Positions 9,312 to 17,199 of a DNA stretch of 36,695 nt are shown here, piece after piece (within the stretch, counting starts at the first letter, position 1; every line of letters begins with the position of its first letter). The translations under genes and the position numbers were made by a program. Source of the stretch: 13-2-20CM-68-14 sp046733295 (GTDB lineage: Bacteria > Actinomycetota > Thermoleophilia > Gaiellales > Gaiellaceae); contig JBKPOY010000073.1 of NCBI GenBank assembly GCA_046733295.1, positions 1-36,695 of the forward strand. Direction: 5' to 3'. A model generated the notes under the pieces. It saw only the letters and a program-made list of their open reading frames with translations, did not search any database and was not told the DNA's origin.

Positions 9312-10248
9312 TTAGAGCCTCAGCCTCCCGTTCCTGTGAGGGCAGTATTCGACGCAACCCCTCTTCGATTTCGATTTCCGGCTCCCAACCGAGAACCTGG
9401 CGCGCCCGCGTGATGTCCGGCTGGCGAACCTGTGGATCGTCGATCGGAAGTGCTTCGAACACGATTTCGCTCTTGGACGACGTAACCTTGATCACTGTCT
9501 GGGCCAGATCGAGCAGGCTCAGCTCGGCCGGGTTGCCGAGGTTCACGGGCAGGTGCTCCTCGCTCATCGCGAGCGCGTAGAGTCCCCGGACCATGTCGTC
9601 CACGTAGCAGAAGCTTCTCGTCTGCGAGCCGTCTCCGAACACCGTCAGCGGCTTGTTGTCGAGCGCCTGCCGCACGAACGTGGGGACCGCGCGGCCGTCA
9701 TGAGGCCGCATCCGGGGGCCGTACGTGTTGAAGATCCGTGCGATCGCGGTGTCGACGCCCTGCTGGCGGTGGTAGGCCATGGTCATCGCCTCCGCGTAGC
9801 GCTTCGCCTCGTCGTAGACGCCCCGCGGGCCGATCGGGTTCACGTTGCCCCAGTAGGTCTCCGGCTGCGGGTGGACCTGCGGGTCGCCGTAGACCTCGCT
9901 CGTCGAGAAGAGGAGAATCCTGGCGCGCTTGAACTTCGCAAGCCCGAGAGCGTTGTGGGTGCCGTACGAGCCGACCTTGAGCGTGTGCAGTGGCAGCCGT
10001 GCGTAGTCGATCGGGCTCGCCGGGCTGGCCGCGTGAAAGATCACGTCGACCGGCTCCTCCAGCTCCACGTGGGTGGTCAGGTCCTGGTTGACGAACGTGA
10101 ACGCGTCGTCGCGGATGTGCTCGATGTTCTGCAGGGAGCCCGTGTCGAGGTTGTCGAGACAGAGGACACGGTGCCCCTGCGCAAGCAGGTAATCGCAGAG
10201 GTGTGAGCCGAGAAAACCGGCTCCACCGGTGACGACGGCGGTGGCCAT
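9304..10248 (-). CDS. uxs: UDP-glucuronate decarboxylase (UDP-xylose synthase)
   Basis: This 314-residue extended SDR oxidises and decarboxylates UDP-glucuronate to UDP-xylose. Family signatures are strong: GGAGFLG cofactor loop (8-14), AASPASPIDY, LKVGSYGTHNALGLAK, FSTSEVYGDPQVHPQ (~114-128), YWGNVNPIGPRGVYDEAKR with Tyr145/Lys149, and RIFNTYGPRMRPHDGR. It is the first gene of a seven-gene minus-strand operon and overlaps the next gene by 8 bp. There is no good ribosome binding site. A TANNNT hexamer 9 nt before the ATG suggests a leaderless transcript. Confidence 0.93.
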   Translation of the reverse strand: MATAVVTGGAGFLGSHLCDYLLAQGHRVLCLDNLDTGSLQNIEHIRDDAFTFVNQDLTTHVELEEPVDVIFHAASPASPIDYARLPLHTLKVGSYGTHNALGLAKFKRARILLFSTSEVYGDPQVHPQPETYWGNVNPIGPRGVYDEAKRYAEAMTMAYHRQQGVDTAIARIFNTYGPRMRPHDGRAVPTFVRQALDNKPLTVFGDGSQTRSFCYVDDMVRGLYALAMSEEHLPVNLGNPAELSLLDLAQTVIKVTSSKSEIVFEALPIDDPQVRQPDITRARQVLGWEPEIEIEEGLRRILPSQEREAEALNV

Positions 10249-10257
10249 GAACCGCTC

Positions 10258-10263
10258 AGGTTA
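10258..10263 (-). promoter_or_regulatory. Candidate -10 box (TAACCT, minus strand) for the uxs operon
   Basis: Read on the minus strand, TAACCT lies 9 nt upstream of the uxs ATG, matching the spacing seen at other SD-less starts in this window. No clear -35 element is seen. Confidence 0.4.
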
Positions 10264-10301
10264 CTGGCGTTCCGGCGCTTTCCTGGGTGATTTAACGGAA
10301 T

Positions 10302-10371
10302 CCGAACGTGCAATTCGGTGGCTTTTGCGAATGGGTTTTGCGGATGTTCAGAAATTGTTCGGGATCCGAAC
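10302..10371. promoter_or_regulatory. Repeat-rich divergent control region
   Basis: The 174-bp divergent spacer between uxs and the cupredoxin-like gene holds several repeats. An inverted repeat CCGAA-N7-TTCGG lies at 10302-10318. A tandem direct repeat, TTTTGCGAATG / TTTTGCGGATG, lies at 10323-10333 and 10336-10346. A second inverted repeat, GTTCGG-GAT-CCGAAC, lies at 10357-10371. The octamer ATCCGAAC occurs twice, at 10300-10307 and 10364-10371. The second palindrome directly precedes an AT-rich TTTATGACT that could hold a -10 element. The pattern suggests a regulator binding CCGAAC half-sites; its identity is unknown. Confidence 0.5.
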
Positions 10372-10422
10372 TTTATGACTTTCAACCCGTCGGACCTCTC
10401 GAAGGCAACGAAGGGAGGCCCA

Positions 10423-11277
10423 GTGAAGAGGGTGATTCTCGCGGCCGCCGCACTCGCGGCGCTCGCGATCGGTTCGACGGCGCTGGCGGGGTCGGCCGGC
10501 GTTCAGATCACAAGCAGCGGGCTCACACCGGCCAACGTCTCCGTGCAGAGCGGAGACTCCGTGGGCTGGACGAACTCCGACACGGTCCGGCACAGGGTCG
10601 TCGTGAACGGCACGCCGTGCACGTTGATCCTGGAGCCTTCTCAGAGCTCGTCGTGCACGTTCCCGACCCCGGGGACGTTCTCGTACGACGACCCGCTGGG
10701 CGGGTTCAGCGGCACGGTCAACGTCGCGCCAAACTCCCGGGCGGTGACGCTTCGTGCGTCGCGCACGATCGGGATCTTCGGCGACGCGATGACGCTGGGC
10801 GGCGCCGTGTCGAGCAAGGCCGCCGGAGAGCAAGTGACGGTGGTCAGCCGGCCGAGCGGACTGCCCGAGACCCGGACAACGGTCGTCACGACCGCCGGCG
10901 GGAACTGGAGCCTGCAGGTGCAGCCTCGCGTCCGCACCAGCTACCAGGCCGTCTACGACAACGCGTCGAGCCAGGCGGTGTCGGTGAGCATCCGGCCGCG
11001 CCTGACGTTCCAGAAGGTCGGCCGGCACCAGTACCTCGTCGTGATCCTCGCGGCGCGGTCGATGGCCGGCAAGCAGCTCGACATCGCGCGCTGGAGCGGC
11101 GGCCGCTGGGTGATCTTCCGCCGCGCAACGATCTCGCGGATCCCGCGGACGACCACCACCGCGGTCGTGTACTTCACCACCACCGTCCCGCTCGGGACGC
11201 ACCTCCGCGCCTTCCTGCCGCAGAACCAGGTCGGCACGGACTACCAGAACGGCTACAGCAACTTCGTCGTCAACTAG
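10423..11277 (+). CDS. Secreted cupredoxin-like protein lacking canonical copper ligands
   Basis: This 284-residue exported protein has a signal peptide (VILAAAALAALAIGSTALAGSAG). Residues ~27-103 resemble a plastocyanin/amicyanin-type cupredoxin: VQITSSGLTPANVSVQSGD, VGWTNSD, His57 in VRHRV and PTPGTFSYDD. However, the usual Y-x-C-x2-H-x4-M copper loop is replaced by YDDPLGGFSG, so Cys, His and Met ligands are all absent. Cys66 and Cys78 could form a disulfide. The remainder is a predicted beta-sandwich region of unknown role. The GTG start is set by a strong ribosome binding site (GGGAGG, 10413-10418) and by the signal peptide. A hairpin terminator follows. It may bind a carbohydrate or protein rather than copper. 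Confidence 0.75.
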   Translation: MKRVILAAAALAALAIGSTALAGSAGVQITSSGLTPANVSVQSGDSVGWTNSDTVRHRVVVNGTPCTLILEPSQSSSCTFPTPGTFSYDDPLGGFSGTVNVAPNSRAVTLRASRTIGIFGDAMTLGGAVSSKAAGEQVTVVSRPSGLPETRTTVVTTAGGNWSLQVQPRVRTSYQAVYDNASSQAVSVSIRPRLTFQKVGRHQYLVVILAARSMAGKQLDIARWSGGRWVIFRRATISRIPRTTTTAVVYFTTTVPLGTHLRAFLPQNQVGTDYQNGYSNFVVN

Positions 11278-11292
11278 CGGCGTCTCCTCAGA

Positions 11293-11320
11293 CGGGCCGG
11301 GCGCAGGCGCGCCCGGCCCG
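11293..11320 (+). terminator. GC-rich hairpin, probable intrinsic terminator
   Basis: A perfect 12-bp stem (CGGGCCGGGCGC) closes on a 4-nt AGGC loop 15 bp after the cupredoxin-like gene. A short pyrimidine-rich stretch (CTTCTCTTT) follows 8 nt later. The T-tract is weak, as is common in high-GC actinobacteria. Confidence 0.65.
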
Positions 11321-11367
11321 GCGGGGCGCTTCTCTTTGTGGCAGGGGTGGTCTAGACCAGTCCCCAC

Positions 11368-11446
11368 GTCGGACACCGTTACGGGAGCGTGACGCGGTTT
11401 CCACAAACCCCTGGAACGCGCCGCGATTCCTTGGGTGTCCGACACC
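11368..11446. repeat. Inverted GGTGTCCGAC repeats upstream of the amidotransferase
   Basis: GTCGGACACC at 11368-11377 is the exact reverse complement of GGTGTCCGAC at 11434-11443. The second site is itself a 13-nt palindrome (GGTGTC-C-GACACC, 11434-11446) followed by GGGTCAGA. The pair flanks a 56-bp spacer in the 224-bp intergenic region before the amidotransferase gene. It may be an operator pair, or a diverged copy of the palindromic repeats at 17200-17320, with which it shares GGGTC and GACAC words. Confidence 0.5.
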
Positions 11447-11501
11447 GGGTCAGAAGTGAGACGCTGCTCCGAGTAACCGTGTCGAGGTGAAAGGAGAGGA
11501 C

Positions 11502-12332
11502 ATGTGCCGATGGCTCGCGTATTTCGGATCGCCCGTGCCGATCGAGGAGCTGCTCTACAAGCCTGCGCACTCGCTGATCGATCAGAGCCTCCACTCACGG
11601 CTCGGAGCCGAGACGACGAACGGAGACGGATTCGGCATCGGCTGGTACGGCGACCAGAGCACGCCCGCCGTCTACCACAGCATCGAGCCCGCCTGGAACG
11701 AGCGCAACCTCCGTGAGCTCTCCGCCCATATCTCGTCGCGGCTCGTCTTCGCGCACATCCGCGCCTCGACCGGCACGCCCGTCGAGCAGACGAATTGCCA
11801 CCCCTTCCGGTACGACCGGTGGCTGTGGATGCACAACGGGCTGATTCAGGACTTCCCGACGCTGAAGCGCGAGCTCGTCCTCGCCATCGACCCCGCCCTC
11901 TACCCGTCGATCCAAGGCTCCACGGACTCCGAGACCCTGTTCTTCCTCGCGCTCACGCTCGGCCTCGAGGACGATCCGCCGGCGGCCGTCGCGCGCGCGG
12001 TCGGCTTCGTGGAGGCAGCGGGCCGGAAGCACGGCATCGAGCATCCGATCCAGATGACGATCGCGACGACGAACGGCGAGGAGCTCTGGGTCTTCCGCTA
12101 CTCGAGCGAGGGCAAGTCCCGCTCGCTCTTCTTCAGCACCGCGGTCGAGACCCTGCGCCACCTCTACCCGGACAACCCGATGTTCCAGGAGCTGGACGTC
12201 GAGACACGGTTGGTCGTCTCGGAACCGCTGGGCGAGCTGGAAGGGGCATGGAACGAGGTGCCGGAGTCGAGCTACGGCATCGTCCAGCCCGGTCGCGACG
12301 AGCTACAGCGGTTTACCCCCGTGGCGGCGTGA
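11502..12332 (+). CDS. Class II glutamine amidotransferase (YafJ/EgtC-like)
   Basis: This 276-residue Ntn-type glutaminase has its catalytic Cys at position 2, exposed after Met removal (start MCRWLAYFGSP). The oxyanion and glutamine-binding motifs follow: NGDGFGIGWYG (~40-50), FAHIRASTG, and NCHPF...WMHNGLI. It hydrolyses glutamine to ammonia and glutamate. It has no fused synthetase domain, so it is the stand-alone YafJ/EgtC type. The ATG at 11502 is chosen over one five codons earlier because Cys must be residue 2 and AAGGAG lies 5 nt upstream. Nothing nearby suggests ergothioneine synthesis. Its end overlaps the convergent small membrane protein by 20 bp. Confidence 0.9.
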   Translation: MCRWLAYFGSPVPIEELLYKPAHSLIDQSLHSRLGAETTNGDGFGIGWYGDQSTPAVYHSIEPAWNERNLRELSAHISSRLVFAHIRASTGTPVEQTNCHPFRYDRWLWMHNGLIQDFPTLKRELVLAIDPALYPSIQGSTDSETLFFLALTLGLEDDPPAAVARAVGFVEAAGRKHGIEHPIQMTIATTNGEELWVFRYSSEGKSRSLFFSTAVETLRHLYPDNPMFQELDVETRLVVSEPLGELEGAWNEVPESSYGIVQPGRDELQRFTPVAA

Positions 12333-12552
12333 GCAGCGACACGTCGTCGGGATCCTGGTATCTGTCGGCGTGCTTGCGGTCCCACAGGTAGCCGGCCCCG
12401 ATCAGGATCACGGCGGCGAAGAGCAGCGCTCCGAACGCGCCCCACGCGTACCAGGCGAACCCGAGCAGCGTGAACAAGAGGATGCCGCCGATCCCGATCG
12501 CGAGCGCCACGCCGACCACCGAGAGCCAGAACTTCGCTCCGAGGTCGTCCAT
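12313..12552 (-). CDS. Small two-helix membrane protein, unknown function
   Basis: This 79-residue protein is not a recognised family. Two predicted transmembrane segments (LSVVGVALAIGIGGILLFTLLGF and GAFGALLFAAVILIGAGYLW) are followed by a charged cytoplasmic-type tail, DRKHADRYQDPDD. A good ribosome binding site (AAAGGAG about 7 nt upstream) supports the start and that it is a real gene. It lies 47 bp after the DPM1-like GT2 gene on the same strand, so it may be the last gene of that operon. Its end overlaps the amidotransferase gene by 20 bp. Confidence 0.7.
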   Translation of the reverse strand: MDDLGAKFWLSVVGVALAIGIGGILLFTLLGFAWYAWGAFGALLFAAVILIGAGYLWDRKHADRYQDPDDVSLLTPPRG

Positions 12553-12599
12553 TTACAACTCCTTTCGTCGGCTTGGGCCGAGAGCGTAACCGGCAGCGG

Positions 12600-13541
12600 C
12601 TACCGCAGGTCCTTGTTCGACTCCATGTCGAACCACATCGCGAAGAGCGTGAACTGCGACCCGAAGGTCAGCAGCAGGGCAACGAGGACGACGGTCGCCG
12701 CGGTGATCTGGTTCCCCATGATCCGCAGCACGACCTCGGCGATCCCGAGCGCGAGCCCGAGGAACGACATCAGCAACCCGAGCATGTAGAAGAAGACGAG
12801 CGGGTGGAAGTCGCGGATCACGTACTTCGTGCGGAGCCGCCAGAAGAAGCCCTTGAGCAGCAGCCACGAGATCGTCGGCACCACCTTCCGGAGCCGGATT
12901 CCCGAGCGCTCGCCGACCCCGTAGATGGGCCGCGACGGGATGTCGCGCACCCGCGCATTCCAGACGTTCAGGTGCACGAGCATGTCGTTGGGAAAGCCGT
13001 AGCGCTTGTAGAGCTTGTCCAGGTCGAGCAGCTCGAGGTACTCGAGCGAGACGGCGGTGTACCCGGACTGAGAGTCGGCGACGTGCCAGTACCCGGAGGC
13101 GATCTTGGTCAGCATCGAGAGCACCGCGTTTCCGAGGTACCGGTAGCGCGGGATCAGCTCCCAGGCCTGGCCCGTGAAGAGACGGTTCGCCTTCGCATAG
13201 TCGAGCTCGCCCCGTGCGACCGGCGCACAGAGATGCTCGAGGTCGACCGGGTCCATCTGGTTGTCCGCGGCCATCACGGCCGTGACGTCGACCCGGTCGG
13301 CCATGGCCTGCTTGTAGCCCGTGACGATGGCGGCGCCGACTCCCTGGTTGTGCTCGTGCTCGATCACCTGCACCCGCCGGTCCTGGACGGCCCGGGCCGC
13401 CTCGACGGTCGCGTCCTTGGAGCAATCGTCGACGACGTAGATCGTGTCCACGAAGTTTGGGACGCCACCGATCGTGTCCCCGAGAAGTAACTCTTCGTTG
13501 TACGCGGGGATGACGACCGCCACCCGCTTGCCGTCGAGCAC
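12600..13541 (-). CDS. Glycosyltransferase family 2, DPM1/GtrB-like with C-terminal membrane helices
   Basis: This 313-residue GT-A enzyme starts with VAVVIPAYNEELLLGDTI, followed by VVDDCSKDATVEAA and the metal-binding stretch MAADNQMDP in place of a classical DXD. ADSQSGYTAVS and PNDMLVHLN are typical of polyprenyl-phosphate mannose/glucose synthase-like proteins. Two C-terminal membrane helices (FFYMLGLLMSFLGLALGIAEV and VVLVALLLTFGSQFTLFAMW) are predicted. It may load a sugar on polyprenyl phosphate as donor for a GT-C enzyme such as that at 25848-27836 (inference). The GTG start lies 9 bp after the Wzz-like stop. Confidence 0.85.
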   Translation of the reverse strand: MLDGKRVAVVIPAYNEELLLGDTIGGVPNFVDTIYVVDDCSKDATVEAARAVQDRRVQVIEHEHNQGVGAAIVTGYKQAMADRVDVTAVMAADNQMDPVDLEHLCAPVARGELDYAKANRLFTGQAWELIPRYRYLGNAVLSMLTKIASGYWHVADSQSGYTAVSLEYLELLDLDKLYKRYGFPNDMLVHLNVWNARVRDIPSRPIYGVGERSGIRLRKVVPTISWLLLKGFFWRLRTKYVIRDFHPLVFFYMLGLLMSFLGLALGIAEVVLRIMGNQITAATVVLVALLLTFGSQFTLFAMWFDMESNKDLR

Positions 13542-13550
13542 GGCTTGAGG

Positions 13551-14456
13551 TTAGACGGAGGCTCGGCGGGCGACCCTCGCCGCGGGCTCCCAGAGAAGCG
13601 CCGCAAGGATCCCGAGCAACAGGCCGATGACGGCGCCGACGAGCACCGAGTTGCGGCGGCTCTTCGCGGTCGTTTTCACGGCGCGCGCCGGCGTCAGGAC
13701 CTTGCTCTGCTCGACCGTCTCGGCGAGCGTCAGGAGCTGCTTCGTGTTGACCTGCTGGTCGACGATCTGGCTCCGCTGCTGCGCCGCGCCGTTCAACTGG
13801 CTGACGATGATCAGGCGGTCGGTCGTCGACTGGCCGGGGGCGGAGGCGGAGCGCCGGAGCTGTGCGATCAGCTTGTCGATCGACGTCAGGGAGTCGTTGA
13901 CGGCCGCGAGCTGGTCCCTCAGCGTCGCGATCTTCGTGGTCACGTAGCCGGCCGAGATCCGGCGCGTCGCGATCCGCGCGAGGACGTTCGCCGCGTTCGA
14001 GATCTTCGCGCGCTGGCTGCCGTCCACCGTGATCGAGACCAGCGGCGACTGGCCCGTCAGGCGGGTGACGGTGGTTCCGGTGACCGAGGCCGTGGAGACG
14101 TGGCCCCGAAGCGAGCCGGAGCGCAGCCCCGTTTCGTTCTCGGCGATCCGCTGCGCGAAGGGCGAGAGGACGACCTGGCGCACGGCTGCCGGGTTCGTGC
14201 TGATGCTCTGGATCGGGGTGCTGCCGACGATCGAGAGCGGCTGGCCGAGGTAGATCGTCGCCTTCGCCTGGTAGACCTGTTTCCCGCCGAGGGAGAGCAG
14301 GTAGCCGAGCACGATGCCCAGAGCGAGGCCGGCGAGCGGAAGCCACCAGCGCGCGGCCAGGGCGCTTCCATAGCGCCCTAGGTCGAGCTCCTCCTCCGCG
14401 TCCACATCCGGCATCGGCCGTTCGCGCTGAGGGCGCAACTGAGTTTCCGGCCCCAT
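13551..14456 (-). CDS. Wzz-like polysaccharide chain-length determinant
   Basis: This 301-residue protein has the Wzz/PCP layout: a short cytoplasmic N-terminus, TM1 (~37-56, WWLPLAGLALGIVLGYLLSL), a large extracytoplasmic region starting YQAKATIYLGQP, an alpha-helical stretch (KIATLRDQLAAVNDSLTSI) and TM2 near the C-terminus (LVGAVIGLLLGILAALLW). It has no C-terminal BY-kinase domain. The usual proline-rich motif before TM2 is reduced to a single LTPARA. It probably sets the modal length of the polymer made by the Wzy-like protein. The ATG at 14456 lies 14 bp after the propeller gene stop; ATG 14414 is an alternative. Confidence 0.8.
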   Translation of the reverse strand: MGPETQLRPQRERPMPDVDAEEELDLGRYGSALAARWWLPLAGLALGIVLGYLLSLGGKQVYQAKATIYLGQPLSIVGSTPIQSISTNPAAVRQVVLSPFAQRIAENETGLRSGSLRGHVSTASVTGTTVTRLTGQSPLVSITVDGSQRAKISNAANVLARIATRRISAGYVTTKIATLRDQLAAVNDSLTSIDKLIAQLRRSASAPGQSTTDRLIIVSQLNGAAQQRSQIVDQQVNTKQLLTLAETVEQSKVLTPARAVKTTAKSRRNSVLVGAVIGLLLGILAALLWEPAARVARRASV

Positions 14457-14470
14457 TTCCGGCGGCGACT

Positions 14471-15730
14471 CTAGCGTGCGCGCTCGCCACCGCGCCTGAT
14501 CAGCGCGAACAGCCTCGAGTAGCCGACCAGGTAGAGCCGCCGCTTCGACGCGACGACCGTGGCGTACTGGCCGGCCGGATACGTCCACCGGACCTTCCCG
14601 TTGCGGGCATCGAGGCCGTACGTCCGCCCACTCAACGTCGAGAAGTAGACGATGCCGTCGATGACGGTCGGCGAGCCGGAGATCTTGCCGTTCGCGTCGA
14701 ACCGCCAGCGGACGTCGCCCGTGGCGGCGTCGAAGGAGTAGAAGTCACCGTCGTAGGAGCCGACGAGCACGTTCCGGCGCCAGACGGCCGCGGAGCTGTA
14801 GATGAAGTCGCCCGTGCCGTTCGACCAGCGGAGCTTGCCGCTCCGTGCGCCGTAGGAGTACATCTTGCCGTCGGTGGCGCCGAGGTAGACGCGGCCGTAG
14901 GCGACCGCGGGGTTCGCGTAGAAGGTGCCCGTTCGACCGACCCGCGGCTGCGAGGATGCGCGCCAGACCTGCTTCCCGGTCCGAACGTCGAGGGCGTAGA
15001 CGTGCGTGTCGTAGGAGCCGAAGTAGACGCGGCCGCCCGCAAGCGTCATCGCGCCCTTGATCTGGCCGCCCGACTTGTAGTGCCAGCGAAGGTTCCCGCT
15101 CGAGGTCGTGAACGCGTAGACGTTGTGCGACCAGTCGCCGACGACGACGACGTTGCCCGCGAAGAGGGGCGAGGTCTCGGTCGGGCCCGTCTGGCGACTC
15201 CAGCGGATCTTTCCGGTCTCGGCGTCGAACGCGATCACTCGCCCGTCCTCACCGCGCGACGCGTTGCACGGCGGGCGGTTCAGCAAGGCAACGAAGACGA
15301 GGTGACGTCCCACGGCCGGGGACGCGGCCGAGCAGCGGCGCGAGTGGTAGCGCCACCGGATCTTGCCCCTCCGCTCGTCCAGGGCAAAGACCTCGCCTCG
15401 GTTGTTGACGATGTAAATCCGGCCGTAGGCGATCACGGGCGGAAACTCGAGCAGCGCTCGGCCGCGGAACGTCCAGACCGGGTGACGGCGGAAGGGCGGC
15501 CGCAGCTTGAACCCGAACGGCGATCGAAGCCTCGCGGCGTCGTAGCCGTACATCGGCCAGGTGACATCCTTCGGCTCCTTCGCGACGGGCGGTTCCTTCT
15601 GCTCGAACTCGACGCTCGCGGAGCCGCGGATGTCACGGCCCTGGTGCTTGCGATAGAAGTAGGCCGCCAGGCCGAGCGCGAGCAGGAGCACGAGCGAGCC
15701 TGCCGCGATGTACGCGAGGCGCTTTCTCAC
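14471..15730 (-). CDS. Membrane-anchored PQQ-type beta-propeller protein
   Basis: This 419-residue protein has one N-terminal membrane anchor (IAAGSLVLLLALGLAAYFY) and an exported beta-propeller. At least seven repeats end in the tryptophan-docking pattern, e.g. GEVFALDERRGKIRWRY, GRVIAFDAETGKIRWS, THVYALDVRTGKQVWRA and GRTYGLDARNGKVRWTY. The PQQ enzyme repeats do not by themselves imply PQQ binding; no dehydrogenase catalytic aspartate/calcium site is evident. It looks like a BamB-style scaffold. The GTG overlaps the lipoprotein propeller stop (GTGA), so the two are co-translated, and the Wzz-like gene follows 14 bp later. Confidence 0.8.
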   Translation of the reverse strand: MRKRLAYIAAGSLVLLLALGLAAYFYRKHQGRDIRGSASVEFEQKEPPVAKEPKDVTWPMYGYDAARLRSPFGFKLRPPFRRHPVWTFRGRALLEFPPVIAYGRIYIVNNRGEVFALDERRGKIRWRYHSRRCSAASPAVGRHLVFVALLNRPPCNASRGEDGRVIAFDAETGKIRWSRQTGPTETSPLFAGNVVVVGDWSHNVYAFTTSSGNLRWHYKSGGQIKGAMTLAGGRVYFGSYDTHVYALDVRTGKQVWRASSQPRVGRTGTFYANPAVAYGRVYLGATDGKMYSYGARSGKLRWSNGTGDFIYSSAAVWRRNVLVGSYDGDFYSFDAATGDVRWRFDANGKISGSPTVIDGIVYFSTLSGRTYGLDARNGKVRWTYPAGQYATVVASKRRLYLVGYSRLFALIRRGGERAR

Positions 15731-17133
15731 CGGCGACGAGGCTCGACAGCATAGAGCCTCGAATAGCCGTGGAGCAGAAGCCGGCCGCCGTTGCCGGAGA
15801 CCGGCACGTAGTCACCGTCGGGGAAGCGGAAGCGCTGGCGTCCGGAGCGGGCGTCGAGCCCGTAGATCCGGTGGCGGAAGTTGCCGAAGTAGACGACGCC
15901 GCCGACGACGATCGGGGCACCCGAGATCGAGCCCCCCGTCGAACGCGACCAGAGGACGCGGCCGCTGCGCGGGGAGACGCAGTAAAGAACGCCGTTGTAG
16001 GAGCCGAAGTAGACGCGTCCCGCCCAGACCGCTGGCGAGGAATAGACGTACGCCCCCGTGTGGATCGTCCACATCCTCGCGCCGGTGCGCGAGAACGCGG
16101 TCAGGGAGTTGCCATCGGAGGACGGGACGAAGATCCGGCCCGCGGCGACGGCAGGCGTCCCGTAGATGCGGCCGTTCACGGCCACCGCGAACCGGAGGCG
16201 GCCGGTGCGCGCGCTGAGCGCGAGCAGGCGGCCGGCGTAGTTGCCGATGTAAACCCGGCCGCCGACGACGGCGGCGCTCGAGGTGATCTTCGCGCCGGAG
16301 CTGTGAACCCAGCGGAGGCGGTGCCTGCGCAGGTCGAGGGCGTAGACGGAGCCGTTCCAGGCACCGAAGTAGTCGACGCCCTTCCGCACCACGGGCGAGG
16401 ACTCGATCGGTGAGCCGATCCACTTGTGCCAGCGGAGGCGGCCGTTCCGGCGGTCGAGCGCCCAAACCGTGCCGTCCATGCCGTGCACGATCACCTGGGC
16501 GCGCCAGACGGCCGGCGAGGACGCCATCTTCCCGTGGCGGATGTCGTGCCGCCAGACGAGCTTGCCGTTCGCCATCGAGACGGCACGGATGCTGCCCCAC
16601 GAGTTCGCGACGAAAGCGACGCCGTTCGAGACCACGGCCGGGAACTCGAGCAGGCCGGCCATGCCGCGGCTCCAGACGACGCGGAACGGCGGCCGCAGGC
16701 GGATGTTCGGCTGCGACTGCGTCCGCTTCGCGTTGACCCCGTACATCGTCCATTGCAGCGCCGGCTGGTAGACGCGGATCGTCCGCAGCGGGTGGTTGCG
16801 GAACTGGAACCGCTGCCTGGCCGGCGCGTAGCCGCGGCGCTTGACGTGGACGACGAGCGCCGCGCGGCGGTTCAGGCGCACGCGGGCGACGCCCCGGTGG
16901 TCGCTGATGCGGGCATGCCGGCCGATGCGGACGAGCGCCCCGGGAACGCGCCTGCCCCGGTCTCCGTCAACTACCGTCACGTGCACCCAGGAGGGCGTGC
17001 GCGGGCGCGGGGTCGTGACACGCACCTCCGCCACCGCGGTCACGGCGTGCTTCTTCGACTTCCGCTCGGAGCCGCAGGCGACGAGCGTCGCGGACAGCAC
17101 GAGCGCAAGCAGGGTGATCCCGACCCGCCTCAT
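15727..17133 (-). CDS. Lipoprotein with Ig/PEGA-like domain and PQQ-type beta-propeller
   Basis: This 468-residue predicted lipoprotein has a signal peptide ending in the lipobox LVAC, with acylated Cys20. Residues ~48-120 form a carboxypeptidase-regulatory-like or PEGA-like beta domain (VHVTVVDGDRGRRVPGALVR, then RGYAPARQRFQF). The rest is a propeller of about seven repeats such as GTVWALDRRNGRLRWHK, GVLYCVSPRSGRVLW and HRIYGLDARSGRQRF. It is paralogous to the following gene: both contain a WxMYG element (WTMYGVN here, WPMYGYD there) and an LRPPF element before the propeller, with LLEFP just after. It is first in the propeller-Wzz-GT2 operon. A role in organising the outer-surface glycan machinery is inferred. 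Confidence 0.8.
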   Translation of the reverse strand: MRRVGITLLALVLSATLVACGSERKSKKHAVTAVAEVRVTTPRPRTPSWVHVTVVDGDRGRRVPGALVRIGRHARISDHRGVARVRLNRRAALVVHVKRRGYAPARQRFQFRNHPLRTIRVYQPALQWTMYGVNAKRTQSQPNIRLRPPFRVVWSRGMAGLLEFPAVVSNGVAFVANSWGSIRAVSMANGKLVWRHDIRHGKMASSPAVWRAQVIVHGMDGTVWALDRRNGRLRWHKWIGSPIESSPVVRKGVDYFGAWNGSVYALDLRRHRLRWVHSSGAKITSSAAVVGGRVYIGNYAGRLLALSARTGRLRFAVAVNGRIYGTPAVAAGRIFVPSSDGNSLTAFSRTGARMWTIHTGAYVYSSPAVWAGRVYFGSYNGVLYCVSPRSGRVLWSRSTGGSISGAPIVVGGVVYFGNFRHRIYGLDARSGRQRFRFPDGDYVPVSGNGGRLLLHGYSRLYAVEPRRR

Positions 17134-17199
17134 GTCCTCGCCGGAGGCTAGCTACGAGGTCGGCGGGCTCGCGATGGTTCCGCCGCCACCGCCCCGAGG

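Noticed and set aside
10318..10422. Earlier GTG start (10318) for the cupredoxin-like gene
   Set aside because: It would place 35 unrelated residues before a clear signal peptide and run through the repeat-rich promoter; the GTG at 10423 has a strong ribosome binding site.
9150..10812. Similar strings GIFDDSMTLG in the hydrolase and GIFGDAMTLG in the cupredoxin-like protein
   Set aside because: The match is about ten residues, in different structural settings, with no surrounding similarity; probably chance.
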